DNA of 64,000 bases from Patiria miniata (Eukaryota; Echinodermata; Asteroidea; Valvatida; Asterinidae), in assembly GCF_015706575.1 (NCBI RefSeq), contig NW_024037060.1:2600515-2664514 (forward strand), read 5' to 3'. Numbering within the stretch: position 1 is the stretch's first letter; every line of letters begins with the position of its first letter. Shown piece by piece: positions 1 to 9,659 of this stretch. The notes below the pieces were generated by a model that saw only the letters and a program-made list of their open reading frames with translations, had not been told where the DNA came from and made no database searches. Both the position numbers and the translations under genes were made by a program.

Positions 1-758
1 GTCCTTTCTTCACTCTAAGGAAGTTTTTTTTTTATTAAGCCGGTAAGTTACTTTTCCTGGGAAATTGCCAGTTCTCCTAGGTGCGTTAAAAATGCAAAAC
101 ACAGTCACAAGCAATCAAAATCTGCAGTAAATATTGGTCGTCAATTTCAAAACTGTTTTTGCAACTTAAGCCGTTATTTGGCCTCAAGTCTCAACCCAAG
201 ATTGTGGATAGAGCGTAAAAAAAAATGTAAAACAATAACAACTAAATAAATAAATTGAAAAAAAAAAAAAACCGAAACTGGGCCCAAGTCTCAACCCAAG
301 ATTCTGGATAGTATAAAAAAACCCAAGTAAATAAGAAAATAATTTTCAAAACCCACATACTGAAAAAGAACAAAACAGAACAAAAACCTCTGGTTTTTCA
401 GTATGTCGTTTGTAAGTTGTGGTAAATTGCCTTTTTGATAAAAAAATCTCCACCCTTTTCGCCATGAAAGTTTTGCATGAAAGTGTCGTGTGTAATGTTG
501 ACTCTTAACATGAGTTGCAAGTGTTTCACTGAAGATTTTGCTAACAAATTTGACCTCAAATCTTTATCTGATTTTCCAGCATTTTTTTTTTCATCCTTAA
601 TTAATTGAACGTGCACTGTTCAGGAAGGAAATGAGAGAAATTCACAAAGTTAAAATAATAATGCTTTTGTTTGGAAATATAGCGTTGAAGTTCCTTATAA
701 ATAAGCTGCTGGTCTTGCACAACCTTTTAAAAGTTTCATTTGCTGGCGAGCAACAATC
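1..758 (+). other. 5' flank of Ig receptor copy 1 (diverged repeat unit)
   Basis: No gene is visible here. Segments resemble the upstream flanks of copies 2 and 3: a 'tctcaacccaagattctg' block occurs at about 290 and again at about 3454 and 7556, and the 'ggaaggaaatgagagaaatt' block at about 622 recurs at about 3805 and 7901. The match is looser than between units 2 and 3, so this unit is probably the older one. A-rich runs are frequent. Confidence 0.6.
696..703 (+). promoter_or_regulatory. TATA-like box upstream of Ig receptor copy 1
   Basis: The sequence TATAAATA lies 55 bases upstream of the copy 1 start codon. At the matching place, copies 2 and 3 read TATTAACA. Whether it works as a core promoter is inference, and an upstream untranslated exon cannot be excluded. 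Confidence 0.35.
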
Positions 759-2255
759 ATGGCAACACTGAAGCTTTTTTGTCTGCTAATCGGTTCCTTT
801 TGTATTGGGACAGCAAAGAGTTCCAGCTCAAGCTCTGTTCTGAGTTTTTCAATAAGCACTCCGAGCCAGATAGTGGAAGCTGGTACAAATGTGGTTCTCA
901 AATGCCGATTCCCTGGTAGGGTAGCCTGTCGCAACCTGTACTGGTACCGCGGACCCACCATGCTGTCCCACTGTGACCAAATTACTAGTAACGACAGTCA
1001 TATCTCAGTATTTTACTACAACGGAAACTCGTTTCGGTTGAGGATCCAAAGAGCAAGTCCTACAGACAGTGGCGAGTACTCCTGTGGGCTGTTAAGAGAT
1101 GAAGATAACATGACTGATACCGAAACTTCCGGCTACTCATACCAGGACAACTTCTTATCCCAGGAGTACGAGGAGGGTTCAGCGACACTGATGGTGCTTA
1201 ACGTGACACAAACTCCCCCAGTATGCAAGCATGTACATGCTGATCATGTGGGACAGACCGTTTCCATGATGTGTAGCCCTCCTGAGGATTCCTATCATGC
1301 TCTCTTGATCTGGTACGCTGAGGACTACGGAACCATCCAAGGCCCTGAACTTACCGAATCAGACGGTTTCCTGACCTTTACCACTACGCTCCAAGAAAAC
1401 GACAACTTCAAGGAGTTCGTCTGCCTTGTCACCAATGGGGAGGAGACCCTTGACTTAACTTGGCCCAGTTGTTCCCTCGCTCCACTCCAACTTCACTTCA
1501 TAGTCGCTGTTGCCCCGCATGTCGCCCAAGTCCGCCAGGGCCAACTGGCTAATTTCACTTGCGTGACCCAGTCAGTGTCTGATATCGAGCACTATCGGTG
1601 GTACGTCCTGTCGGGGGGCAAAATCAGCGCAGTGGAGCCTGACTGCTCATCTTGCCGCTACAAGATACTGGACGAGGGCAGGGCGCTTCAGATTCCTGAG
1701 GTAGTAGCTACCAAAGATAATGGCGTCAGGGTGAAGTGTACGGCTTCCAACGCCCTGCAGGAAACAGAGCACAGCCACTGGGGGTTGTTGTCAGTACTGA
1801 CCAACACCAGCGCAGGAGAGAAGTTGGATGAAGACAACACTGCGACAAACCACAGTCATGCTGTCCCTGTGGTTCTTGGAATCCTGGTGAGTGTTTGCCT
1901 CTCCGTGGCGGCAGTTGCCCTGATGTATCGCATCCTGAGGAAGAGACTGAAGCGTAGACTGGAGATTCCGCAGCAGAACAGTGCTGATAGGCAACGTTAC
2001 CAGGTCTTTCAAATGAAGCCTCTGGCTAGCCACGGAGAACCACCTGCGAGCAGGCGTGTTGTAGATCCGACAGAGGTGGCCTACGACATTCCCACATTGC
2101 GGATAAGAGGTGACGTCCCTCCAGAGTTGCCAGACAAGGAGTGCCGGTACGAGCTTGTGAATATGCAGGTGCAGCATCGGGGGACAAGGGCTAACCAGGG
2201 ACCTGTCGATGGGGAGGAGAATCCCTATGACATACCACGACCTCAGCAGGTGTAA
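759..2255 (+). CDS. Ig-domain transmembrane receptor, copy 1 (498 aa)
   Basis: The single open frame encodes a type I membrane receptor. Residues 1-19 form a hydrophobic signal peptide, followed by a short Ser run. Ig domain 1 (about 34-146) is V-set-like, with C49, W62 and the DSGEYSC motif ending at C109, plus extra cysteines C57 and C72. Ig domain 2 (about 155-240) has C172, W185 and C222. Ig domain 3 (about 252-346) has C268, W281 and C327. The transmembrane helix (about 368-390) is followed by a basic stop-transfer stretch, RILRKRLKRR. Tail tyrosines are Y414, Y442 (AYDIP), Y464 (RYELV) and Y490 (PYDIP). YDxP is a known Crk/Abl-type SH2 target. No tail motif fits the strict ITIM pattern. 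Several N-glycosylation sites are present. The start ATG is in strong context (A at -3, G at +4). No intron is visible in the CDS, which is unusual for multi-Ig receptors. Ligand and cell type are unknown; an immune-type role is inference. Confidence 0.85.
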   Translation: MATLKLFCLLIGSFCIGTAKSSSSSSVLSFSISTPSQIVEAGTNVVLKCRFPGRVACRNLYWYRGPTMLSHCDQITSNDSHISVFYYNGNSFRLRIQRASPTDSGEYSCGLLRDEDNMTDTETSGYSYQDNFLSQEYEEGSATLMVLNVTQTPPVCKHVHADHVGQTVSMMCSPPEDSYHALLIWYAEDYGTIQGPELTESDGFLTFTTTLQENDNFKEFVCLVTNGEETLDLTWPSCSLAPLQLHFIVAVAPHVAQVRQGQLANFTCVTQSVSDIEHYRWYVLSGGKISAVEPDCSSCRYKILDEGRALQIPEVVATKDNGVRVKCTASNALQETEHSHWGLLSVLTNTSAGEKLDEDNTATNHSHAVPVVLGILVSVCLSVAAVALMYRILRKRLKRRLEIPQQNSADRQRYQVFQMKPLASHGEPPASRRVVDPTEVAYDIPTLRIRGDVPPELPDKECRYELVNMQVQHRGTRANQGPVDGEENPYDIPRPQQV

Positions 2256-2281
2256 GAGGTATGTCTCGGTGCAGATTTGTG

Positions 2282-2535
2282 GTCAAGCCTCCACAAGTCC
2301 ATCACAAGTCCATCACGAGTCAATCATAAATCAATCATATGACAACCTTAAGCTTATTACAAGTCAAACACTTGTCATTCACAAGTCAATCCTATGTCAA
2401 TCACAAGTCAATCATAAGTCCATCACAAGTCAACCACAAGTCAATCACATTTCAACCACAAGTCAGTCACATGTCAACCACAAGTCAGTCACATGTCAAC
2501 CACAAGTCAGTCACATGTTAGTCACGTGTCAACCT
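2282..2535 (+). repeat. 12-bp satellite array (agtcaatcacaa-like)
   Basis: About twenty degenerate copies of a unit close to 'agtcaatcacaa' (variants 'agtccatcacaa', 'agtcagtcacat') follow the copy 1 stop codon, probably inside its 3' UTR or flank. Shorter versions follow copies 2 and 3. Apparent ORFs here come from the repeat. Confidence 0.85.
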
Positions 2536-3942
2536 TACTTGACTTTTGATGGGCTTGTGATCTGAACCTGTGACAAGCTCAACCAACGACTCCATCCCAG
2601 TGGCTAGTGTTATAAATAGCTCCTCCATCGTAGATGTGATTTTCTACTCCAGATAAAAAAAAAGAGGAATTTATACGAATGTGATTGCAATGCTATGATT
2701 GTGTGGATTTATAAGACCACATCCCACTATTCCCTGAAAACCATATTTTGGTGTTATAAAATGTCATGTTTGGTTGATCTTCAATTAAAATGTAAAAGTC
2801 AATTTTGGAAAAATCATTTCAAATCTATCAAAAAACCTGTTACAGTAACAAAAAGGAAGTATATACAGTGTGAAGTAATTCTTAATCCCTGGATCTGAGT
2901 GGTTTTTTTCAAAATGTTGTGGCTAGAAAGTATGCCAAGAGAGAAGGAACTCGTCTCCAAACCAGGCCTCTAAAATAAGGAAACAGGAAAGATTAAGATG
3001 TAGACCAGACTTATTTGAAAGTTTTCGTGTATTAAAGTTCCTGAATGTGGTCAGTTGGCCATGGAAATACCCAGGCATATTAGCGTACATATGCAGAGTT
3101 CATATGGAATAGAAATTTTGCATGCTCCAAGTTTTTGGGTTTAATTGTTTTATGTGGCCAGAAAAAGTTCATATACAGTGAAATTGCAAGTGCTGATGTC
3201 CTCGCATGTAAAAAAAAACACCCAATTTTTACAAACCTTCTGGACCAATAGGTGAACTTACTGAGGCAGTTATATGACATTTAAATATATTGTAGACAAT
3301 TAAAGAAAACACTGGGAAATGGAATTAAAGGTAGAGTAGATCATTTGCAGCTATCCAAAAAGTAAATGTCCAAATGATTGCTAATAACTTACTTGGTTTA
3401 AAGTTATTAATGGCATAAAACTCCCTGTGACATTTCTTTTCTGGCATGCTGTCAGTCTCAACCCAAGATTCTGAATAGTAACAAATCATCCCCTTTCCTC
3501 CAGGCCGAGCAGGTTTTTTTTTTTGATGTGGTATTTCACTGCTTAAAAGAAGAAACAACTTGTGTTAACCATTGCAGACAATTTTGCTTAAACCTTAAGT
3601 ACTATTGCACGGCGTGGATGGAGATGTCAATTGTTTTGTCAAATTTTCCTGCATTCTGCTTGAAAGTGTCGCGTGTAATGTCTTAACGCGAGTTGCAAGT
3701 GTTTTTACTTGAAGATTTTGCCAACAAATTTGAGAGCAAATCTTTATCTGATTTTCCAGCTTTTGTTTCTTCATCCTTAAGTGATTTATTGACATCTGTT
3801 GAGGAAGGAAATGAGAGAAATTCGCAAAGTTAAAACAATGATGCTTTTGTTTGGAAAAAAAAAACATTGTAGTTCCTTATTAACAAACTGACGGCCTTTG
3901 CAGAGCATTTTAAAAGTTTCATTCGCAGACCGAGCAACAATC
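2536..3942 (+). other. Flank between Ig receptor copies 1 and 2
   Basis: No gene is visible. From about 2693 the sequence aligns with about 6752-8043 upstream of copy 3, and its first part also aligns with 10874-11710. It is therefore the leading flank of the 4.1-kb repeat unit. Short ORFs in it recur in the next unit and look non-coding. Confidence 0.6.
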
Positions 3943-5448
3943 ATGGCAACACTGAAGCTATTTTGTCTGCTAATCGGTTCCTTTTGTATTGGGACAGCAA
4001 AGAGTTCCAGCTCAAGTTCTGTTCTGAGTTTTTCAATTAGCACTCCGAGCCAGATAGTGGAAGCTGGTACAAATGTGGTTCTCAAATGCCGATTCCCTGA
4101 TAGGGTAGACTGTCGCGACCTATACTGGTACCATGGACCCACCATGCTGTCCCACTGTGACCAAATTACTAGTAACGACAGCCATATCTCAGTATTTAAC
4201 TACCGGTACAATGGTTACCGGTACTCGTTTCGGTTGAGGATCCAAAGAGCAAGTCCTACAGACAGTGGCGAGTACTCCTGTGGGCTGTTAAGAGATGAAG
4301 ATAACATGACTGATTCCGAAACTTCCGGCTTTGGCTACTCCCCATCCCTGGACTACAAGGAGGGTTCAGCAACACTGATAGTGCTGAACGTGACAGAAAC
4401 TCCCCCAGTATGCAAGCATGTACATGCTGATCGTGTGGGACAGACCGTTTCCTTGATGTGTAGCCCTCCTGAGGATTCCTATCATGCTCTCTTGATCTGG
4501 TACGCTAAGGACTACGGAATCATCCAGGGCCCTCAACTCACTAAATCAGACGGTTTCCTGAACATAACCAAAACGCTCCAAGAAAATGACAACTTCAAGG
4601 AGTTTGTGTGCCTTGTCACCACTAGTGAGAGTACCATTGACTTTACTGGCCCCCAATGTTCCCTCACTCCACTCCAACTTCACTTCGTAGTCGCTGTTGC
4701 CCCGCATGTTGCCTGGATCCGCCAGGGCCAACTGGCTAATTTCACTTGCGTGACCCAGTCAGTGTCTGCTATCAAGCGCTACCGTTGGTACGTCCTGTCG
4801 GGGGGAAAAATCAGCGCAGTGGACCCTCACTGCTCATATTGCCGCTACAAGGTTGTAGAAGGGGGCAAGGTGCTTCAGATTCCTGAGGTAGGAGCTGACA
4901 AAGATAATGGCATCGGGGTGAAGTGTACGGCTTCCAACGCCCTGCAGGAAACGGAGCACAGCCACTGGGGGTTGTTGTCAGTACTGACCAACACCAGCGC
5001 AGGAGAGAAGTTGGATGAAGACAACACTGCGACAAACCACAGTCATGCTGTCCCTGTGGTTCTTGGAATCCTGGTGAGTGTTTGCCTCTCCGTGGCGGCA
5101 ATTGCCCTGATGTATTGCATCCTGAGGAAGAGACTGAAGCGTAGACTGGACATGCCGCAGCAGAACAATGCTGATGGGCAACGCTACCAGGGCGTTCAAA
5201 TGAAGCCTCTGGCTAGCCACGGAGAACCAGCTGTGAGCAGGCGTGTTGTGGACCCGACAGAAGCGGCCTACGAAGTCCCCACATCTTTGATCAGAGGTGA
5301 CGTCCCTCCCGAGTTGCCAGACAAGGAGTGCCGGTACGAGCTTGTGAATATGCAGGTGCAGCATCGGGGGACAAGGGCTAACCAGGAACCTGTCGATGGG
5401 GAGGAGACTCTCTATGAGTATGACATACCACGACCTCAGCAGGTGTAA
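3943..5448 (+). CDS. Ig-domain transmembrane receptor, copy 2 (501 aa)
   Basis: This has the same layout as copy 1: signal peptide, three Ig-like domains, transmembrane helix (about 369-391) and a tyrosine tail. I start it at the ATG matching copy 1 (MATLK, strong context). An in-frame ATG at 3898 would add 15 residues ahead of the signal peptide and is absent from copy 1. The Ig1 loop between HISVF and SFRLR is four residues longer than in copy 1 and Tyr/Arg-rich, while the linker before EGSATL is three residues shorter. The tail reads AYEVP instead of AYDIP, keeps RYELV, and ends LYEYDIP, so it has one more tyrosine than copy 1. The CDS has no visible intron. It is the only copy that has both the full tail and the near-identical 3' flank shared with copy 3. 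Confidence 0.85.
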   Translation: MATLKLFCLLIGSFCIGTAKSSSSSSVLSFSISTPSQIVEAGTNVVLKCRFPDRVDCRDLYWYHGPTMLSHCDQITSNDSHISVFNYRYNGYRYSFRLRIQRASPTDSGEYSCGLLRDEDNMTDSETSGFGYSPSLDYKEGSATLIVLNVTETPPVCKHVHADRVGQTVSLMCSPPEDSYHALLIWYAKDYGIIQGPQLTKSDGFLNITKTLQENDNFKEFVCLVTTSESTIDFTGPQCSLTPLQLHFVVAVAPHVAWIRQGQLANFTCVTQSVSAIKRYRWYVLSGGKISAVDPHCSYCRYKVVEGGKVLQIPEVGADKDNGIGVKCTASNALQETEHSHWGLLSVLTNTSAGEKLDEDNTATNHSHAVPVVLGILVSVCLSVAAIALMYCILRKRLKRRLDMPQQNNADGQRYQGVQMKPLASHGEPAVSRRVVDPTEAAYEVPTSLIRGDVPPELPDKECRYELVNMQVQHRGTRANQEPVDGEETLYEYDIPRPQQV

Positions 5449-5537
5449 GAGGTATGTCTCAGTGCAGATTTGTGGTCAAGCTCTCACAAATCCATCATAA
5501 GTCCATCACAAATCAATCTTATGACAATACAAATGTT

Positions 5538-6590
5538 CATTTTTCGGCCAAAATTGAAAATATTGCAAGGGGTTAGCCTTACTTTTTGATCAAATTTGGC
5601 CAAAAATTGACTTTTCCCCAAACAAATCAGAAATGTCTTTGGATGCAAGAGGAACATCAATCGGCCTTCAAACACTAAACATACTGAAGATTTGGGCAAA
5701 AATCACCGACTTATTGAGACAAAAATTAATAATTTTCACTAATTTTGACCTAAATTATCAACGCAATCTTTCTTTTCAATGCCCGATATCTGTCCAAAAT
5801 TCCAGTTCGAATGTGCTCTAGGACCCTCAGGCATCTTCCCTGCAAGTTTCAGGCAATTTCATGTTTCGGCCAAAATTGAAAAAATTGCAAGAGGTTAGCC
5901 TTACTTTTTGATCAAGTTTGGCCAAAAATTGACTTTTCTCCAAACAAATCAGAAATGTCTTTGGAAGAGGAACATCAATCGGCCTTCAAACACTAAAGGT
6001 ATTGAAGATTTTGGCAAAAATCACCGACTTATTGAGACAAAAATTAACAATTTTACTAATTTTGACCTAAATTATCAACGCAATCTTTCTTTTAAATGCC
6101 CGATCTGTCCAAAATTCCAGTTCGAATGTGCTCTAGGGACCTTCAGGCATCTTCCCTGCAAGTTTCAAGCAATTTAATTTTTCGGCCAAAATTGAAAAAA
6201 TTGCAAGGGGTTAGCCTTACTTTTTGATCAAATTTGGCCAAAAATTGACTTTTCTCCAAACAACTCAGAAATGTCTTTGGAAGAGGAACATCAATCGGTC
6301 TTCAAACACTAAAGGTATTGAAGATTTGGGCAAAAATCACCGACTTATTGAGACAAAAATTAATAATTTTCACTAATTTTGACCTAAATTATCGAGGCAA
6401 TCTTTCTTTAAAATGCCCAATCTGTCCAAAATTCCAGTTCGAATGTGCTCTAGGGACCCTCAGGCACCTTTGCTGCAAGTTTCAAGCAATTTCATTTTTC
6501 TGCCAAAATTTTTAAAAAAATGCAAGGGGTTAGCCTTACTTTTTGATCAAATTTGGCCAAAAATTGACTTTTCTCCAAACAACTCAGAAC
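5538..6590 (+). repeat. Tandem array, ~317-bp unit, 3.3 copies (unit 2)
   Basis: Units start with 'ttcggccaaaattgaaaa' at 5543, 5865, 6181 and, as 'ttctgccaaaatt', at about 6498, giving periods of about 322, 316 and 317 bp. The array interrupts the 12-bp satellite that follows the receptor stop. Copy 1 has only the satellite, so the array was gained after the first duplication. Small ORFs in it repeat once per unit and have no coding character. Confidence 0.85.
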
Positions 6591-6595
6591 TGTGC

Positions 6596-6705
6596 AAGTC
6601 AGTCACATGTCAATCACAAGTCAGTCAGAAGTCAGTCACATGTCAACCATAAGTCAATCACAAGTCAATCACAAGCCAGTCACATGTCAACCTTATTCAA
6701 CTTTT
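6596..6705 (+). repeat. 12-bp satellite remnant after copy 2
   Basis: Degenerate 'agtcaatcacaa' units resume right after the 317-bp array, matching the satellite behind copy 1. Confidence 0.75.
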
Positions 6706-8043
6706 GATGGGCTTGTGATCTGAACCTGTGAAACTGATTTTGAAATAACCCTATGATTGTGGGGATTTATAAGACCACATTCCACTATTGTTCAATTACA
6801 TCCGGAGCTTTTATAGTGTTTGGGAGAAAACAAGTTTATGGTGTGTTTTAAAATGTCACATCGTCGAGTGCAAATTGAGTCTAGTTGATTTTCAATTGAT
6901 ATTTTAAGAGTCAATTTTGGAAAAATCATTTTAAATCTATCAAAAAAACTGTTACAGTAACAAAAAGGAAGTATATACAGTGTGAAGTAATTCTTAATCC
7001 CTGGATCTGAGTAGTTGTATTTCAAAATGTTGTGGCTAGAAAGTATGCCAAGAGAGAGAGGGAACTCGTCTCCAAAATAAGGAAACAGGAAAGATTAAGA
7101 TGTAGACCAGACTTATTTGAAAGTTTTTGTGTATTAAAGTTCCTGAATGTGGTCAGTTGGCCATGGAAATACCCAGGCATATTAGCGTACATATGCAGAG
7201 TTCATATGGAATAGAAATTTTGCATGCTCCAAGTTTTTGGGTTTAATTGTTTTATGTGGCCAGAAAAAGTTCATATACAGTGAAATTGCAAGTGCTGATG
7301 TCCTCGCATGTAAATAAAAACACCCAATTTTTACAAACCTGGACCAATAGGTGAATTTACTGAGGCAGTTATATGACATTTAAATTTATTGTAGACAATT
7401 AAAGAAAACACTAGGAAATGGAATTAAAGGTAGAGTAGATCATTTGCAGCTATCCAAAAAGTAAATGTCCAAATGATTGCTAATAACTTACTTGGTTTAA
7501 AGTTATTAATGGCATAAAACTCCCTGTGACATTTCTTTTCTGGCATGCTGTCAGTCTCAACCCAAGATTCTGAATAGTAACAAATCATCCCCTTTCCTCC
7601 AGGCCGAGCAGGGTTTTTTTTTTTGATGTGGTATTTCACTGCTTAAAAGAAGAAACAACTTGTGTTAACCATTGCAGACAATTTTGCTTAAACCTTAAGT
7701 ACTATTGCACGGCGTGGATGGAGATGTCAATTGTTTTGTCAAATTTTCCTGCATTCTGCTTTAAAGTGTCGCGTGTAATGTCTTAACGCGAGTTGCAAGT
7801 GTTTTTACTTGAAGATTTTGCCAACAAATTTGAGAGCAAATCTTTATCTGATTTTCCAGCTTTTGTTTCTTCATCCTGAAGTGATTTATTGACATCTGTT
7901 GAGGAAGGAAATGAGAGAAATTTGCCAAGTAAAAACAATGATGCTTTTGTTTGGAAAAAAACAAACATTGTAGTTCCTTATTAACAAACTGACGGCCTTT
8001 GCACAGCATTTTAAAAGTTTCATTCGCAGACCGAGCAACAATC
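6706..8043 (+). other. Flank between Ig receptor copies 2 and 3
   Basis: No gene is visible. The segment aligns with 2693-3942 with small differences and shares the same end at the start codon. It contains no TATA box at the place where copy 1 has one. Confidence 0.6.
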
Positions 8044-9417
8044 ATGGCAACACTGAAGCTTTTTTGTCTGCTAATCGGTTCCTTTTGTATTGGGACAGCA
8101 ATGAGCAAAACACTTTTTTCTAGCTCCCTATCATTAAGTGCCAGCTCAAGTTCTGTTCTGAGTTTTTCAATTACCACTCCGAGCCAGATAGTGGAAGCTG
8201 GTACAAATGTGGTTCTCAAATGCCGATTCTCTGGTAGGGTAGACTGTCGCGACCTGTACTGGTACTGCGGACCCACCATGCTGTCCCACTGTGACCAAAT
8301 TACTAGTAACGACAGTCATATCTCAGTAATTAACTACAATGCTAACCGGAACTCGTTTCGGTTGAGGATCCAAAGAGCAAGTCCTACAGACAGTGGCGAG
8401 TACTCCTGTGGGCTGTTAAGAGATGAAGATAACATGACTGATTCCGAAACTTCTGGCTCCGGCTACTCCCCATCCCAGGAGTACGAGGAGGGTTCAGCAA
8501 CACTGATAGTGCTTAATGTCACAGAAACTCCCCCAGTATGCAAGCGTGTGCATGCTGATCGTGTGGGACAGACCATTTCCATGATGTGTAGCCCTCCTGA
8601 GGATTCCTATCATGCTCTCTTGATCTGGTACGCTAAGGACTACGGAATCATCCAAGGCCCTCAACTCACTAAATCAGACAGTTTCCTGAACATAACCAAA
8701 ACGCTCCAAGAAAATGACAACTTCAAGGAGTTTGTGTGCCTTGTCACCACTAGTGAGAGTACCATTGACTTTACTGGCCCCCAATGTTCCCTCACTCCAC
8801 TCCAACTTCACTTCGTAGTCGCTGTTGCCCCGCACGTCGCCTGGATCCGCCAGGGCCAACTGGCTAATTTCACTTGCGTGACCCAGTCAGTGTCTGCTAT
8901 CAAGCGCTACCGTTGGTACGTCCTGTCGGGGGGAAAAATCAGCGCAGTGGACCCTCACTGCTCATATTGCCGCTACAAGGTTGTAGAAGGGGGCAAGGTG
9001 CTTCAGATTCCTGAGGTAGGAGCTGACAAAGATAATGATGTGAGGGTGAAGTGTACAGCTTCCAACGGCCTGCAGGAAACAGAGCACAGCCACTGGGGGT
9101 TGTTGTCAGTACTGACCAACACCAGCGCAGGAGAGAAGTTGGATGAAGACAACACTGCGACAAACCACAGTCATGTTGTCCCTGTGGTTCTTGGAATCCT
9201 GGTGAGTGTTTGCCTCTCCGTGGCGGCAATTGCCCTGATGTATTACATCCTGAGGAAGAGACTGAAGCGTAGACTGGACATGCCGCAGCAGAACAATGCT
9301 GATGGGCAACGCTACCAGGGCGTTCCAATGAAGCCTCTGGCTAGCCACAGAGAACCAGCTGTGAGCAGGCGTGTTGTGGACCCGACAGAAGCGGCCTACG
9401 AAGTCCCCACATCTTAG
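8044..9417 (+). CDS. Ig-domain transmembrane receptor, copy 3, tail truncated (457 aa)
   Basis: Signal peptide, three Ig-like domains and transmembrane helix (about 378-400) are intact. After the signal peptide there is an 11-residue insertion relative to copies 1 and 2, Ser/Leu-rich. The Ig1 loop reads INYNANRNSF, unlike the other copies, and a Cys replaces the His or Arg after WY (WYCGPTM). The frame stops at 9415-9417 (TAG) where copy 2 has TTG. Two tail tyrosines remain (RYQGV and AYEVP); the distal YELV and YDIP motifs are lost. The sequence after the stop stays in frame to the old stop at 9568-9570. The start at 8044 matches MATLK of copy 1; an upstream in-frame ATG at 7999 is less likely. 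This could be a functional short-tailed receptor, a recent pseudogene or a sequencing error. Confidence 0.8.
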   Translation: MATLKLFCLLIGSFCIGTAMSKTLFSSSLSLSASSSSVLSFSITTPSQIVEAGTNVVLKCRFSGRVDCRDLYWYCGPTMLSHCDQITSNDSHISVINYNANRNSFRLRIQRASPTDSGEYSCGLLRDEDNMTDSETSGSGYSPSQEYEEGSATLIVLNVTETPPVCKRVHADRVGQTISMMCSPPEDSYHALLIWYAKDYGIIQGPQLTKSDSFLNITKTLQENDNFKEFVCLVTTSESTIDFTGPQCSLTPLQLHFVVAVAPHVAWIRQGQLANFTCVTQSVSAIKRYRWYVLSGGKISAVDPHCSYCRYKVVEGGKVLQIPEVGADKDNDVRVKCTASNGLQETEHSHWGLLSVLTNTSAGEKLDEDNTATNHSHVVPVVLGILVSVCLSVAAIALMYYILRKRLKRRLDMPQQNNADGQRYQGVPMKPLASHREPAVSRRVVDPTEAAYEVPTS

Positions 9418-9570
9418 ATCAGAGGTGACGTCCCTCCCGAGTTGCCAGACAAGGAGTGCTGGTACGAGCTTGTGAATATGCAGGTGCAGCATCGGGGGAC
9501 AAGGGCTAACCAGGGACCTGTCGATGGGGAGGAGACTCTCTATGACATACCACGACCTCAGCAGGTGTAA
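9418..9570 (+). pseudogene. Orphaned tail segment of Ig receptor copy 3
   Basis: This 51-codon segment stays open in the copy 3 frame and matches the distal tails of copies 1 and 2, including the YELV and YDIP motifs and the QQV ending. The nonsense codon at 9415 separates it from the gene. It has one further replacement, CRYELV to CWYELV. Confidence 0.75.
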
Positions 9571-9659
9571 GAGGTATGTCTCAGTGCAGATTTGTGGTCA
9601 AGCTCTCACAAATCCATCATAAGTCCATCACAAATCAATCTTATGACAATACAAATGTT

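Noticed and set aside
1791..2177. 128-codon - strand frame, repeated opposite copies 2 and 3
   Set aside because: It lies antisense to the receptor CDS and is open only because that region is coding on the other strand.
759..2255. Strict ITIM or ITAM in the receptor tail
   Set aside because: No tyrosine has both I/V/L/S at -2 and I/V/L at +3, and there is no paired YxxL spacing.
2282..2535. Regularly spaced short repeats that could suggest a CRISPR array
   Set aside because: The units are directly adjacent 12-mers with no unique spacers, in an animal genome. This is a satellite.
3898..3942. Upstream in-frame ATG adding 15 residues to copies 2 and 3
   Set aside because: It is absent from copy 1 and would place charged residues before the signal peptide; the MATLK start has strong context in all copies.
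5633..6652. Small + strand frames of 62-89 codons inside the 317-bp array
   Set aside because: They recur once per repeat unit, lack conserved start context, and follow the repeat, not a gene.
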